From positions 101,592 to 165,591 of the forward strand of contig JAKEFB010000182.1 in NCBI GenBank assembly GCA_022616275.1: a DNA stretch of 64,000 nucleotides, read 5' to 3'. Numbering within the stretch: the first letter of the stretch is position 1; each line of letters begins with the position of its first letter. The translations under genes and the position numbers were made by a program. Positions 53,765 through 62,214 of this stretch are shown piece after piece. The DNA is from Chloroflexota bacterium (GTDB taxonomy: Bacteria > Chloroflexota > Anaerolineae > Promineifilales > Promineifilaceae). The notes below the pieces were generated by a model. That model made no database searches and had not been told where the DNA came from. It worked only from the letters and a program-made list of their open reading frames with translations.

Positions 53765-54316
53765 ATGCCCTTTAGCATCACCGGCTTTGTCATAGGCCAG
53801 ATCGTAGCCCAACGGGAAGGGCTGGACGCCCAGCGAGCCAGCCAATTGGCTTTGTTGCCAGGGCTGCTTGGGGTATCGGCCCCCTCTTTCCTGATTATCC
53901 AACAGCTAGCGCGACGAGAGGCGGTCGCCACCATCGTGCCCCCGACCGGTGGAACGGTACCCCCGGCAACCATACCCGATACGGCCTGCCTGGAGGCCCA
54001 GAACGCTGCCCTGGAAGCGGCCTCGGCCGCTCGCGAGGCGGCCACCTCGGCCAGAGCGGCGATGGCCGCCGCTGACCAGGCTCACAAAGTTGCCAACCGT
54101 GTCTTGCGTGTCGCCCGGGATACCAGAACGGTCGCCCGCGCTTCTCTAGAAGAACTGCGGACCCACAACGCTCAGACCCAGGTAGCCGATCATGACAACG
54201 CACATAGCCTGGAAGAGATCCTGGACCTGCTCAAAAAAGCTGTCGTCGCCACTCAGGCCCACCCGGACAAGATGAAAGATGTGGATGGCAGCCCATCTTT
54301 CGTCCCACACCCTTGA
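53765..54316 (+). CDS. Cassette protein 4: helical alanine-rich protein, unknown
   Basis: 183 residues from the ATG at 53765, which follows a GAGG; an in-frame earlier start would read the hairpin. The N-terminal 55 residues have two hydrophobic stretches (FSITGFVIGQIVAQ and LALLPGLLGVSAPSFLII), then a Pro/Thr linker. A long Ala-rich helix or coiled coil follows (EAASAAREAATSARAAMAAA) and continues to about 140. The charged C-terminus ends nine bases before the toxin gene. It may be a scaffold or immunity-like protein, but nothing identifies it. Confidence 0.65.
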   Translation: MPFSITGFVIGQIVAQREGLDAQRASQLALLPGLLGVSAPSFLIIQQLARREAVATIVPPTGGTVPPATIPDTACLEAQNAALEAASAAREAATSARAAMAAADQAHKVANRVLRVARDTRTVARASLEELRTHNAQTQVADHDNAHSLEEILDLLKKAVVATQAHPDKMKDVDGSPSFVPHP

Positions 54317-54325
54317 TAGTGCCCG

Positions 54326-57300
54326 ATGGATCCCGCGCTCGAGGAGTTGCTCGACGGCCAAGCCGACGAGGAGGTGGAGGCCATCATGCGGCTGCGCCGG
54401 CCCGATGTCATTCCCAACGGCGTGCGCGTCGTGGCCCACTTTGGCCAAATCGCCACCTGCCGCCTGCCTCGCGCAGCCATCCGGCGGGTATGGGCCGACG
54501 AAGCCGTCGTCAGCCTCAAGGCCCGGCGTTTTCTCACCCCGGACGGCGAACACCCCTGGCGTCAACGGTCGGGGAGTGGAGACCGCCGGTCGCTCGGAGC
54601 AGGGGAGCAGGGTGGAAACGGATTCTCTCTATCCCTCCGCTCCTCTGCTCCCGTGCGCCGCCAGCATACCGGCCGCGATGTCGTCGTGGGCATTGTGGAT
54701 TGGGGCTGCGACTTTGCCCACCCCAACTTTCGCCAGGCGGACGGCCGTACCCGGCTCCTGGGTCTATGGGATCAAACCAAGAACAGGCCAGGACTGGCCC
54801 GAAACGCGCCCCTGGCGACCAACAAGTACGGCTATGGCCTGATCTACACCGCCGAAGCCATCAATCACGCGCTACAATCATCCGACCCTTACGCTGCCCT
54901 GGGCTACCATCCGGCCGACGGCGACCCTGGCGGCACAGGCGCACACGGCACACACGTCATGGACATTGCCGCTGGCAACGGCCGGGCCGGCGGACGGCCA
55001 GGTGTGGCTCCTGAGGCCGCTCTGCTTTTTGTCCACCTGTCCACGCGCGGCGTGGGTGGCCGGGCCAACCTGGGCGACTCGGTGGCCGTGCTGGAGGCCA
55101 TTGACTTTATTGCCCAGGCCGCTGGTGGCAGACCCTGGGTCATCAACTTGAGCCTGGGCAGCCATGGGGGGTCGCACGACGGTACCAGTCTGGTCGAGCA
55201 GGGGCTGGATGCAGTCCTTCTGGAAGGCCCTGGCCGGGCCATTGTCGGGAGCACCGGCAACTACTACGACGAACGGATTCATACCAGCGGCCAATTGCGC
55301 CCCGGCGAACAGCGGACGATGGTCGTTGAAGTAGACCCGGCCGACCTGACCGCCAACGAGTTGGAACTGTGGTACTCTGGCCTGGACCGGATGACAGTGG
55401 CCATCCACTCACCCGGCCGGGTGTTTTCCTGGTGGGTTCCCCTGGGGGAACGGGCGGAGCTGGCGGTGAACGGGCAAGAAGTCGGAGCCGTCTATCACCG
55501 GGCTCACGACCCCAACAACGGCGACCATCACGTCGACCTGTTTCTCTATCCCGGCGGCCCGGCCGGGGCCTGGGAAGTGACCCTGGTCGGCGACGACGTG
55601 GTGGACGGTCGCTATCATGGCTGGATTGAGCGCGACGCCGGCTGCCCCCATTGCCAGACCCAGTTTCGCGCCGAAGATACGGTCCTGTCGACCAACACCG
55701 GCGCTATTTGCAACGGCTTTCGGACCATTGCCGTCGGCGCGTACAACGCCAGCTCTCCCGGACAAGAAGTCGCGCCATTCAGCAGCGGCGGGCCGACCCG
55801 CGACGGCCGGCAGAAACCCGACCTGCTCGCTCCGGGGGTGGCTATCCTGGCTGCCCGCTCCGCCTCTCGTACCGCCAGAGAATATTCTACCCTGGAAGAG
55901 TTCTCCTCCCTCCTGGCGGAAAAGTCGGGGACGAGCATGGCCGCGCCCCATGTGACCGGTACGATTGCCTGCATGTTTGAGGCCGCCGGCCGCCCTCTCT
56001 GGATTTACGAAACACGGCGACTGCTTTTGAGTAGCACCCGACCGGCGGCCGGGCCGGCCGCGGAGGCCCACCGCGTTGGCAGCGGCTACCTGGACATCGA
56101 ACGGGCTATCGCCGCCGCTGCTCAGGCAGGTAATGATGCCATCGGTGCCTCGTCCTTCAAGAAGTCGGACGTACCGGTGGAACACGAGAACTATCCTATG
56201 CAATCAAAGACCAATCACCCCAACGGTAATGCCGCCCGGCGAGCACGACAATCCTACGACGTCGTTGCCGCGCCTGGCTCACTGTTCGCCGGCGATGTGC
56301 GCCCTGGCGACCTGCTGGTGCGGCGAGCGCCAGGCGAGGGCGGCCGCAGCCAGGTGGCCGTCGTCGCCGATTCGGTCCTCCGGCCGTACGAAACGTTGCG
56401 TCCAGCCGGGCTAACCCCCGAAAGCCACCGCCCGGGTTGGTACGTCCAGGTCGTGGAACAAGACTCCCGGAGGCCCGGCCGGGCTGGTGGTTTTGCCCGA
56501 CTGATTGCCGATGAAAACGGCCGCCTGCCCCGCGATCAGATGGTGCTGCGGCCGAAAGGAGGCTTAGCCAGGGTTGGCAATGGGTATGCGGCCGGGACAG
56601 CCCCCCTGGTCGAAGCTCTGCCAGATCTGGCCATAGCTTCAACCAGGATAGATGAGGAAATCGAAGCCGCCATCAAAGCCTACCCCAGCTTGGCCACAGA
56701 CCTCAAAGAGGTAACCCTGCGCGGCCTGCTCACCGCCGACGAGTTCGGCGTGCAGATAACCGGCGACAAAAACAGCTACCTCTATCCCATCCAGATACGC
56801 ACGGCCCAAGCCGGTTTCTACGCCCTCAAGTGGGACGGGACAGGCAAGGCCCTTTACCTGATAGACCTGTCCACCGGAAAAGAACCCAAAACCCTGCCCG
56901 ACCCGCCCTTGCTGGCCGGCGGCAAGGAATGGCAGCAGTTGCGCCGCAACCGCGTCGGCGTCCTCTGGATCACAGTAACAATCACGGCGCCACCGCCGGC
57001 GCGCCCGCCGCGGCCGGAGGAGCTCGAATTTCCTCTCCACCTGGGCTACGAAGTCCTGGAAGAGAATTTCCGCCTGATGCTGGGAAAAAATCCACCCCAT
57101 CCCCTGGCCATTCCCGGCGTGACCGGCGGTATCTTCTTTCCGGATCACCTGGGTGAAAGTGGAAAGGCGGGGTTTTACGGCCGCCCTCTCAACTTTACCT
57201 ATTACACCCACGATGGCATCTATGCCGCCGCCAGCCGCAGCCTGGTCGGCCGGGAATTCTATTATATCGTGCCCATTGACGACATTCAGAGCTACCTGCG

Positions 57301-59383
57301 CACTTACGCCGTTGAATACGCCGGACTGGCGGCCACCGGTTCAGCCATTATTAGCCAGATGTTGGTAGATATGGGCCTCAACTTCGTGCCCATCCTTGGT
57401 CCTCTGTATGGTCTTTTTCAATGCGCCAGGGATGTATACGAGACCTACCAAAACTGGGAGAAGATGAGTGGGTGGGAGATCGCCATCGTGGGCCTGGAGG
57501 TGCTACTGACGGCCGTGCCCATCGTTTACGGCGGCGCCAAAATTGTCCGGGGCACGCTGGCCTACAGCAAGGGGGTGGACAGCCTGGTCAAGGCCGGCCT
57601 GCCCAAAGCCGAGGCCCGCCGGCTGATGCTGGCTGCGGCCATCTTCCAAAAAGAAAAAGCGGCCCGGAGCATCGTGGACAACCTGGGCGATATGCTCCGC
57701 TGGGGGGAGCCCCTTGGCTTTCCGGAGGTGCAGCAGGTTGAAAAGATCCTGGAGATGATGCTGGAGCAACTGCCCTCGGCCGAGCGGCTGGTGATCGCTG
57801 CTTCTCTGGCCAAACGCAGCCCTGAGGCCATGCGCGAGTTCTTCGACGAGGCCGCTTTGCTCCGGCAACAACTAGACGGCCTGACCCAACTGAACCCCCA
57901 TGCTCTGGTCGCCCTCAAGGGTGCGGCCAGGTCGCACCCCGGCTTCGTGGAGCGCATTGCCCATTGGGCCGGGTCGTCGCCGGACGTGGTCCAGGGAATC
58001 AACCGGCTGGAGGCCGCCCTGAAAGAGGCCCACCTGCCCCAGGTCCTGGACCAGGTCGGCGAAGACCTGCTGGCCGAACTCGGCCGCAGTTCTGTAGCCA
58101 TTGGCCCCGACCTGGCCGGCTACGTGCAAAGCGCCGGCAACGCCAGCGAAGCCTATAGCCGTCTGATGCGTGGTGCTTTGCGTAGACTTTCTGACGGAAC
58201 CAAACCCAAGGGGTTGGTGGCTCTTTTCTCGCCCACCCGTTCCGGCTCTCTATCGCCCGCTCTTAGTGCCATTGAGGGGGAATTTAGCCAGGTGTTCCTG
58301 TCCGTGAACCAACTGACCGGTCTCTCCCGAATTGGCAAAACGGTGCGCCAGGATTTGCTGGCCGCCAGGGTCACTGACGGCCAGTTGCGTTCGATTGGCA
58401 CCATGGCCGCTGCCTCTAACGACGTCGCCACGGCCATTAACAACCTGGCTCCCGCTTTGCCCACCCACTTCCTGCCCGAGATTTTGGATGAAGTAGGTGG
58501 GGGGCTACTACAGATTGCCGGCCGCAACAGCTATACTCTGAGCGCCAATCTGGCCAAAGCTGTGGGCAAGCAATCCAGGGCCGCGAAAGCTATCTACACA
58601 CTTTTACACGGCACTACCCGGGCGCCGCTGGTTCCAGGGTTGTTGGACGATCTGGCCGATACGCTCAAGACAACCGCCAACATCAAGCCCTTGCTGGCCG
58701 ATATAGAATTGGCCGGGCATCAGGCCAAACTCTTTGCTCGTTGGGCTATTGCCCGGCAAAGCGCCATCAAGGGCATCCCTACCGTTCTGGCACACCGGGC
58801 GGCCGACGCCCGCCAAAAGATCGGCGACCTCTTTCATGCCTTCGACTACGACCGTGCCCTGGAGATTTTCGAGTTGCTGGAGCAAATCGAGCGCCAGTCC
58901 GGGGCAGGTGTCTCCGGCCTGGATCGCATCATTGCTGAACTGGCCGCCGGCGCCGACAAAATGAAGGGGGCCACTCTGACCTTGACCTACGCCATCCACC
59001 GCCATGGCGGCCGCATCACCGGCTTTGAGGTCGGGCAGACCCGCGCCCTGGCCAAAAGCACCCACACGCGCCAATATGACCTGGTGGCCGACGGTCTTTC
59101 CTACGAATTCAAATATTGGACCGGCTTTGGCGGCGAACCGGCCGCCAGGGCGGCCGATGAATTTGCCCACGACGTGATCATGCACGTGGACAGCAATTTT
59201 GCCAATCTGCGCTGGGTCATCTACAAGGCCGCCGAATCGCACCGGCCGGCCATCGAGAGCATGATGCGTGGCGTCCTCGTCCGGCGTGAGGTTCAGGATG
59301 CTCTGGCCGAGTTGGGGATACCCGCGGCCGAAGCCCTGCGCCGTCTGGAGGCGGCCAGTTGGTTGCTGGAGTTTTACGATTAG
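54326..59383 (+). CDS. Giant polymorphic-toxin-like protein: subtilisin protease + pretoxin segment + PD-(D/E)XK-like nuclease
   Basis: 1685 residues. After a possible I9-like prosegment (about 25-75) comes an S8 peptidase with full triad: D125 (VVGIVDWGCDFAHPNF), H207 (GAHGTHVMDIAAG), S537 (KSGTSMAAPHVTG), plus oxyanion Asn (GSTGNYY). A beta insert separates His and Ser. Residues about 640-750 form an unknown domain (LFAGDVRPGDLLVRR, PGWYVQVVEQD). Residues about 1000-1075 (LNFVPILGPLYGLFQCARDV, MSGWEIAIVGLEVLL) resemble the hydrophobic pretoxin segment of polymorphic toxins. A long helical region follows. The C-terminus has D1585 and E1594-F-K1596 (YDLVADGLSYEFKYW), a PD-(D/E)XK-type active site. 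No Sec signal is visible. It is presumably self-processed and releases a nuclease (inference). Confidence 0.85.
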   Translation: MDPALEELLDGQADEEVEAIMRLRRPDVIPNGVRVVAHFGQIATCRLPRAAIRRVWADEAVVSLKARRFLTPDGEHPWRQRSGSGDRRSLGAGEQGGNGFSLSLRSSAPVRRQHTGRDVVVGIVDWGCDFAHPNFRQADGRTRLLGLWDQTKNRPGLARNAPLATNKYGYGLIYTAEAINHALQSSDPYAALGYHPADGDPGGTGAHGTHVMDIAAGNGRAGGRPGVAPEAALLFVHLSTRGVGGRANLGDSVAVLEAIDFIAQAAGGRPWVINLSLGSHGGSHDGTSLVEQGLDAVLLEGPGRAIVGSTGNYYDERIHTSGQLRPGEQRTMVVEVDPADLTANELELWYSGLDRMTVAIHSPGRVFSWWVPLGERAELAVNGQEVGAVYHRAHDPNNGDHHVDLFLYPGGPAGAWEVTLVGDDVVDGRYHGWIERDAGCPHCQTQFRAEDTVLSTNTGAICNGFRTIAVGAYNASSPGQEVAPFSSGGPTRDGRQKPDLLAPGVAILAARSASRTAREYSTLEEFSSLLAEKSGTSMAAPHVTGTIACMFEAAGRPLWIYETRRLLLSSTRPAAGPAAEAHRVGSGYLDIERAIAAAAQAGNDAIGASSFKKSDVPVEHENYPMQSKTNHPNGNAARRARQSYDVVAAPGSLFAGDVRPGDLLVRRAPGEGGRSQVAVVADSVLRPYETLRPAGLTPESHRPGWYVQVVEQDSRRPGRAGGFARLIADENGRLPRDQMVLRPKGGLARVGNGYAAGTAPLVEALPDLAIASTRIDEEIEAAIKAYPSLATDLKEVTLRGLLTADEFGVQITGDKNSYLYPIQIRTAQAGFYALKWDGTGKALYLIDLSTGKEPKTLPDPPLLAGGKEWQQLRRNRVGVLWITVTITAPPPARPPRPEELEFPLHLGYEVLEENFRLMLGKNPPHPLAIPGVTGGIFFPDHLGESGKAGFYGRPLNFTYYTHDGIYAAASRSLVGREFYYIVPIDDIQSYLRTYAVEYAGLAATGSAIISQMLVDMGLNFVPILGPLYGLFQCARDVYETYQNWEKMSGWEIAIVGLEVLLTAVPIVYGGAKIVRGTLAYSKGVDSLVKAGLPKAEARRLMLAAAIFQKEKAARSIVDNLGDMLRWGEPLGFPEVQQVEKILEMMLEQLPSAERLVIAASLAKRSPEAMREFFDEAALLRQQLDGLTQLNPHALVALKGAARSHPGFVERIAHWAGSSPDVVQGINRLEAALKEAHLPQVLDQVGEDLLAELGRSSVAIGPDLAGYVQSAGNASEAYSRLMRGALRRLSDGTKPKGLVALFSPTRSGSLSPALSAIEGEFSQVFLSVNQLTGLSRIGKTVRQDLLAARVTDGQLRSIGTMAAASNDVATAINNLAPALPTHFLPEILDEVGGGLLQIAGRNSYTLSANLAKAVGKQSRAAKAIYTLLHGTTRAPLVPGLLDDLADTLKTTANIKPLLADIELAGHQAKLFARWAIARQSAIKGIPTVLAHRAADARQKIGDLFHAFDYDRALEIFELLEQIERQSGAGVSGLDRIIAELAAGADKMKGATLTLTYAIHRHGGRITGFEVGQTRALAKSTHTRQYDLVADGLSYEFKYWTGFGGEPAARAADEFAHDVIMHVDSNFANLRWVIYKAAESHRPAIESMMRGVLVRREVQDALAELGIPAAEALRRLEAASWLLEFYD

Positions 59384-59421
59384 ATGTAACCCCCCCACCA
59401 CCAGTTGCAATAACATTCACC
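59384..59421. repeat. Dispersed repeat B, copy 3
   Basis: ATGTAACCCCCCCACCACCA followed by GTTGCAATAACATTCACC starts at the base after the giant gene stop. It matches copies at 47596 and 49923 in reduced form. Confidence 0.45.
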
Positions 59422-59460
59422 TGAGAATTCCTGTCGTCCCAACCCTGCGGGGGTTTGCCA

Positions 59461-59485
59461 GGCCGGTCAATTTCATTGACCGGCC
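59461..59485 (+). terminator. Perfect hairpin downstream of the giant gene
   Basis: GGCCGGTCAA, loop TTTCA, TTGACCGGCC give a 10-bp perfect stem 78 bases after the toxin stop. No T run follows, so termination is likely but not certain. Confidence 0.5.
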
Positions 59486-59491
59486 GCCCCC

Positions 59492-59612
59492 AAATCCGTT
59501 AATAGAGTTCGGCAGCCGAACTCCGCCCATCCATGTTCCTCCCCCTCCCCCCAATCCGTTAATAGAGTTCGGCTGCCGAACTCCGCCCATCCGTGTTCCT
59601 TCCCCCTTTCCC
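59492..59612 (+). repeat. Dispersed palindromic repeat A, tandem copies 3 and 4
   Basis: Two direct copies (59492-59550 and 59553-59612) with period 60. Each has AATCCGTTAATA and then GAGTTCGGC-A/T-GCCGAACTC, a perfect 9-bp stem at 59505-59523 and 59565-59583, followed by CGCCCATCC and a C/T tail. They are the best-preserved copies in the window and close the right side of the toxin cassette. Confidence 0.85.
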
Positions 59613-59653
59613 CCTCTCCCCCTCCCCTTGTCTCCCCCTCTTCGGCCGCCACC

Positions 59654-59753
59654 TCACCCAAACGCCTGCGGCCGCTTCCCCCGCACATACTCCGCCAGCG
59701 TCTGCACCCCACCCGGCCGCCGCCGCTCAAAATACGCCACCAGTTCCCGCGCC
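59654..59753 (-). pseudogene. Fragment of a TIR-EAD gene 3' end
   Basis: About 100 bases nearly identical to 45072-45170, encoding ARELVAYFERRRPGGVQTLA then EYVRGKRPQAFG and a TGA stop (the intact gene has TAA). The frame has no 5' part. It joins the next fragment at CCCGCGCC. A remnant of a second copy of the 45-kb gene. Confidence 0.8.
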
Positions 59754-59833
59754 ACCGAAACGCTCATGCCCCTCTGGCTCCGCGTCTGGTCCACCCTCCA
59801 AAGCCCCATCTTCAGCATCAAGGTCGTCTCTTA
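59754..59833 (+). pseudogene. Fragment of the F420-reductase-like gene 3' end
   Basis: About 80 bases nearly identical to 44880-44959, encoding ETLMPLWLRVWSTLQ and PIFSIKVVS with stop. In the intact locus this piece lies to the left of the TIR 3' end; here it lies to the right, so the order has been rearranged. Short shared CCCGCGC at the junction suggests microhomology joining. Confidence 0.8.
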
Positions 59834-59846
59834 ATTCAGCCAAAAT

Positions 59847-60971
59847 TTAGGTGGCCAGAGAGTAAGAGCCTCGAAAGAAAGCAACTAATCCTGCTTCTTC
59901 TAATTGCTCTAAAGAAGCCTCGACCCTGTCTGCTAAATCTTCCCAGTTGGACTGCGCGTAATTAAATGCCCTAAAAAACATTATCGCATCTGTTGTAGGC
60001 TCTGGTTGACGCGTCACTCCATAGAAACCAGACAAATATTCTAGGATTTCGTTGAAAGTCGCTTCTACATGTGGTGCACTACCAAGATATTTCATGATGC
60101 GTTTCTGCATCTTTGAAAGTTCAAAGGTCGGTTTTTCATCAGAGTTTTTACCTAAAAGCCTATCAACCGCATCTATAACTTGGTCTACACTCTCTGGGCG
60201 CTCTCTTGGATCGAAACTTATGAGCCTTTTGATTAGATCATCTACTGGGTGAAAAGTTCTCATCCCTATTTGAACTGTAACAGGGACATATTCCTCTGCT
60301 GGCGTAAATTGATAGCGACCCGTGATTAGATAGTATAATATACGTCCCAATGAGTAGATGTCGGACTTCTGCGTAAAATTTGGTGGCAGACTGGTCTGCT
60401 CAGGGGCAGCAAAATACATAGGGCCAACCTTTTCTCTAATCTGTGTAGCCCTTTCTTGGTCAATCTCCAGATCAATATAGCAAATTCCGAAGTCACCTAT
60501 TCGTATATCTTTCTCGTGTGAAACCAAGAGTATGTTGCTGGGCTTGAGATCACGATGAATAACCCCGGCATGATGAATCGCCTTTACTCCCTCGCAAATA
60601 TTTTGAAATATCCTAAGGCTTAATTCAATCTCGCCGTTGAAATAATTATGCTGTCTAAGCGTTCCATACTTAGCATACTCACTAACAAAATAGGGAGGCA
60701 CATCTTGTCCAGGTCTGTAACTTTCCAGATTGCTGTCCTCTATGGATAACACAAATGGAGAACTAGTACCCTGAAGTGCTTTGACCTCTCGACGCATACG
60801 CTCCAGGTTTTGCGGCATAATTTCCCTACTTAAAGTCTTCAGTGCCTTGTGTGCATTGTCATGAATGCTGTCCTCAACTAGAAAAACCTGGCCTTGTCCT
60901 CCCTGACCCAACTGACTATGAACTCTATAACGGTTATCTATTATCGTGCCCTTCTGCCACTTACTCTTCAT
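59847..60971 (-). CDS. Ser/Thr protein kinase (Hanks type) with C-terminal helical domain
   Basis: 374 residues. Kinase domain about 14-280: Gly-loop LGQGGQGQVF (from L21), Lys in ALKTL (K45), catalytic H139-R140-D141 (VIHRDLKPSNILL), D160-F161-G162, APE as YFAAPEQTS, and RPESVDQVIDAV. All catalytic residues are present. The last 80 residues (SKMQKRIMKYLGSAPHVEAT, LEQLEEAGLVAFF) look like a winged helix. There is no transmembrane segment, so it is cytosolic, unlike PknB. GGAG lies five bases before the ATG. Low GC indicates acquisition. It may belong to a defence or signalling unit with the genes upstream, but no partner is certain. Confidence 0.9.
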   Translation of the reverse strand: MKSKWQKGTIIDNRYRVHSQLGQGGQGQVFLVEDSIHDNAHKALKTLSREIMPQNLERMRREVKALQGTSSPFVLSIEDSNLESYRPGQDVPPYFVSEYAKYGTLRQHNYFNGEIELSLRIFQNICEGVKAIHHAGVIHRDLKPSNILLVSHEKDIRIGDFGICYIDLEIDQERATQIREKVGPMYFAAPEQTSLPPNFTQKSDIYSLGRILYYLITGRYQFTPAEEYVPVTVQIGMRTFHPVDDLIKRLISFDPRERPESVDQVIDAVDRLLGKNSDEKPTFELSKMQKRIMKYLGSAPHVEATFNEILEYLSGFYGVTRQPEPTTDAIMFFRAFNYAQSNWEDLADRVEASLEQLEEAGLVAFFRGSYSLAT

Positions 60972-61162
60972 ATGTTCTCCATTGAGTTAGCTGCCACTCG
61001 CACACTCTCAAGCGAATAAAAACAAGGCCGAGAGCGGCTGGCATCAGATCCGCCACCTTGCTGTGATAGGAATGGGCCGCTAACTTTTCGCTGGCGGCCG
61101 CTCCCGGCTAAGATTCGTACTTGTATTCTCGACTGAACCGACGGTATCGTGGACTCTGAAGG

Positions 61163-61840
61163 CTAGTTGCCACCTTGCGCTAGCTGGTGTGCCTCGTTTA
61201 GTAATCGTGAGCGATCTAAAGGGGTCAACCTAAGTAAGAGTGTCAACACTGACTCTGTTACAGGATCTAGGCTTAGACTAGCACCGACACCTGCAGAACT
61301 AGAGTAGGAAGCCAACAGTTTCACAACTTCGTCAGCACTGACAACCTGAGAAATAAAATTGCGAAGTGAGTCACATACCCTGTCACGAGGGGCAAGATCA
61401 AGAAATACTCTTAGCACTTGACTAATTTCATCCGCTATTCGAGAGTAGTTCCAGTCTGATGCCTGTGGGTCTACGTTCAATCGGGCATAGGTAAGGTGTG
61501 CAACTCGCTTGTTTACATCACGGTCAACAGCCTGGATAAATGAGGATTTTGCGGGTCGCTGCTGTATCCACACTGTATCGTCATCGAAGAAGTGATTGGC
61601 GATAACGTCATCAGGGCGAAAATTGGAAGGCGGGTACAAAAAATCCAGCAGACTGCGCACATGGATTGTGAAAGAGTCAAGAAGCGCATTGTAAACCACT
61701 CGGTCCTCAAGATCTTGTTGCGCAGATTGATTAACAAATGTCGCAAGAACCTGTGCTGTACCAAAAAGCATCTGGATCTCATAAAAGAGATGTTCTGATA
61801 TAGCTTTAAGTTCAGCGTCCGAACGTCGGCCGTTTGCCAT
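61163..61840 (-). CDS. Helical protein of unknown function
   Basis: 225 residues from ATG 61840 (MANGRRSD), chosen because AAGGAG lies upstream; an in-frame 61894 start would cross it. It is mostly alpha-helical: LKAISEHLFYEIQMLFGTAQ, ALLDSFTIHVRSLLDFLYPP, DVNKRVAHLTYARLNVDPQA. The RxxH-like NKRVAH and helical layout faintly recall HEPN-fold proteins, but I cannot assign a family. Low GC. It lies upstream of the kinase gene in the same direction with a 191-base gap, so a shared operon is uncertain. Confidence 0.6.
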   Translation of the reverse strand: MANGRRSDAELKAISEHLFYEIQMLFGTAQVLATFVNQSAQQDLEDRVVYNALLDSFTIHVRSLLDFLYPPSNFRPDDVIANHFFDDDTVWIQQRPAKSSFIQAVDRDVNKRVAHLTYARLNVDPQASDWNYSRIADEISQVLRVFLDLAPRDRVCDSLRNFISQVVSADEVVKLLASYSSSAGVGASLSLDPVTESVLTLLLRLTPLDRSRLLNEAHQLAQGGN

Positions 61841-62214
61841 AATCAAGTCTCCTTTGCCAAAGTTTCCGCGGTTACAAACAAACGCGGCCGCCAACTTCCT
61901 GCCAACGGCCGCCTATGATACCCCTATCATTCTCCGAGCCGCCCCTCTAGCCAGGACGCTGCGCCAACTACTTCACCAAATTAGTGGAAGATTGTTTGCG
62001 TATGCAATTTCACAGCCTTCGCTCGGTGCGCGTCAAGGAATACTGCGCTCAAGCTCTCGACCAACACTACGACTTAGGCTGGGGTCTTCCTCCGCTGACA
62101 GCTCACGAAGAGGCAACGCACGAGGTGACGAAGTGACAAGGTACCCAGATACTTGATAGATCGATGTTTATAAATGGATTATTATTGGTCATGTCTATTT
62201 ACACGCCACAATTG
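61841..62214. other. Gene-free stretch
   Basis: Apart from a poorly supported 44-codon plus-strand frame at 62002-62136 I see no gene. The sequence mixes GC-rich (left) and AT-rich (right) parts and has a GGTGACGAAGTGACAAGG word near 62123. It probably holds the promoter of the minus-strand gene at 61840. Confidence 0.4.

Noticed and set aside
51694-59383. Contractile injection system or prophage
   Set aside because: No sheath, tube, baseplate, spike, terminase, portal or integrase proteins are encoded in the window. Only a functional analogy for the leader-bearing proteins remains.
50098-59612. Integron attC sites for repeat A
   Set aside because: The repeats are palindromic and separate gene units, but the GTTRRRY/RYYYAAC core pairs are absent (GTTAATA instead), the gene units are not promoterless cassettes in one orientation, and no integrase is seen.
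62002-62136. 44-codon plus-strand frame (MQFHSLRSVRVKEYC...)
   Set aside because: Short, without a ribosome site or family resemblance, in a mixed-composition gap; insufficient support to call a gene.
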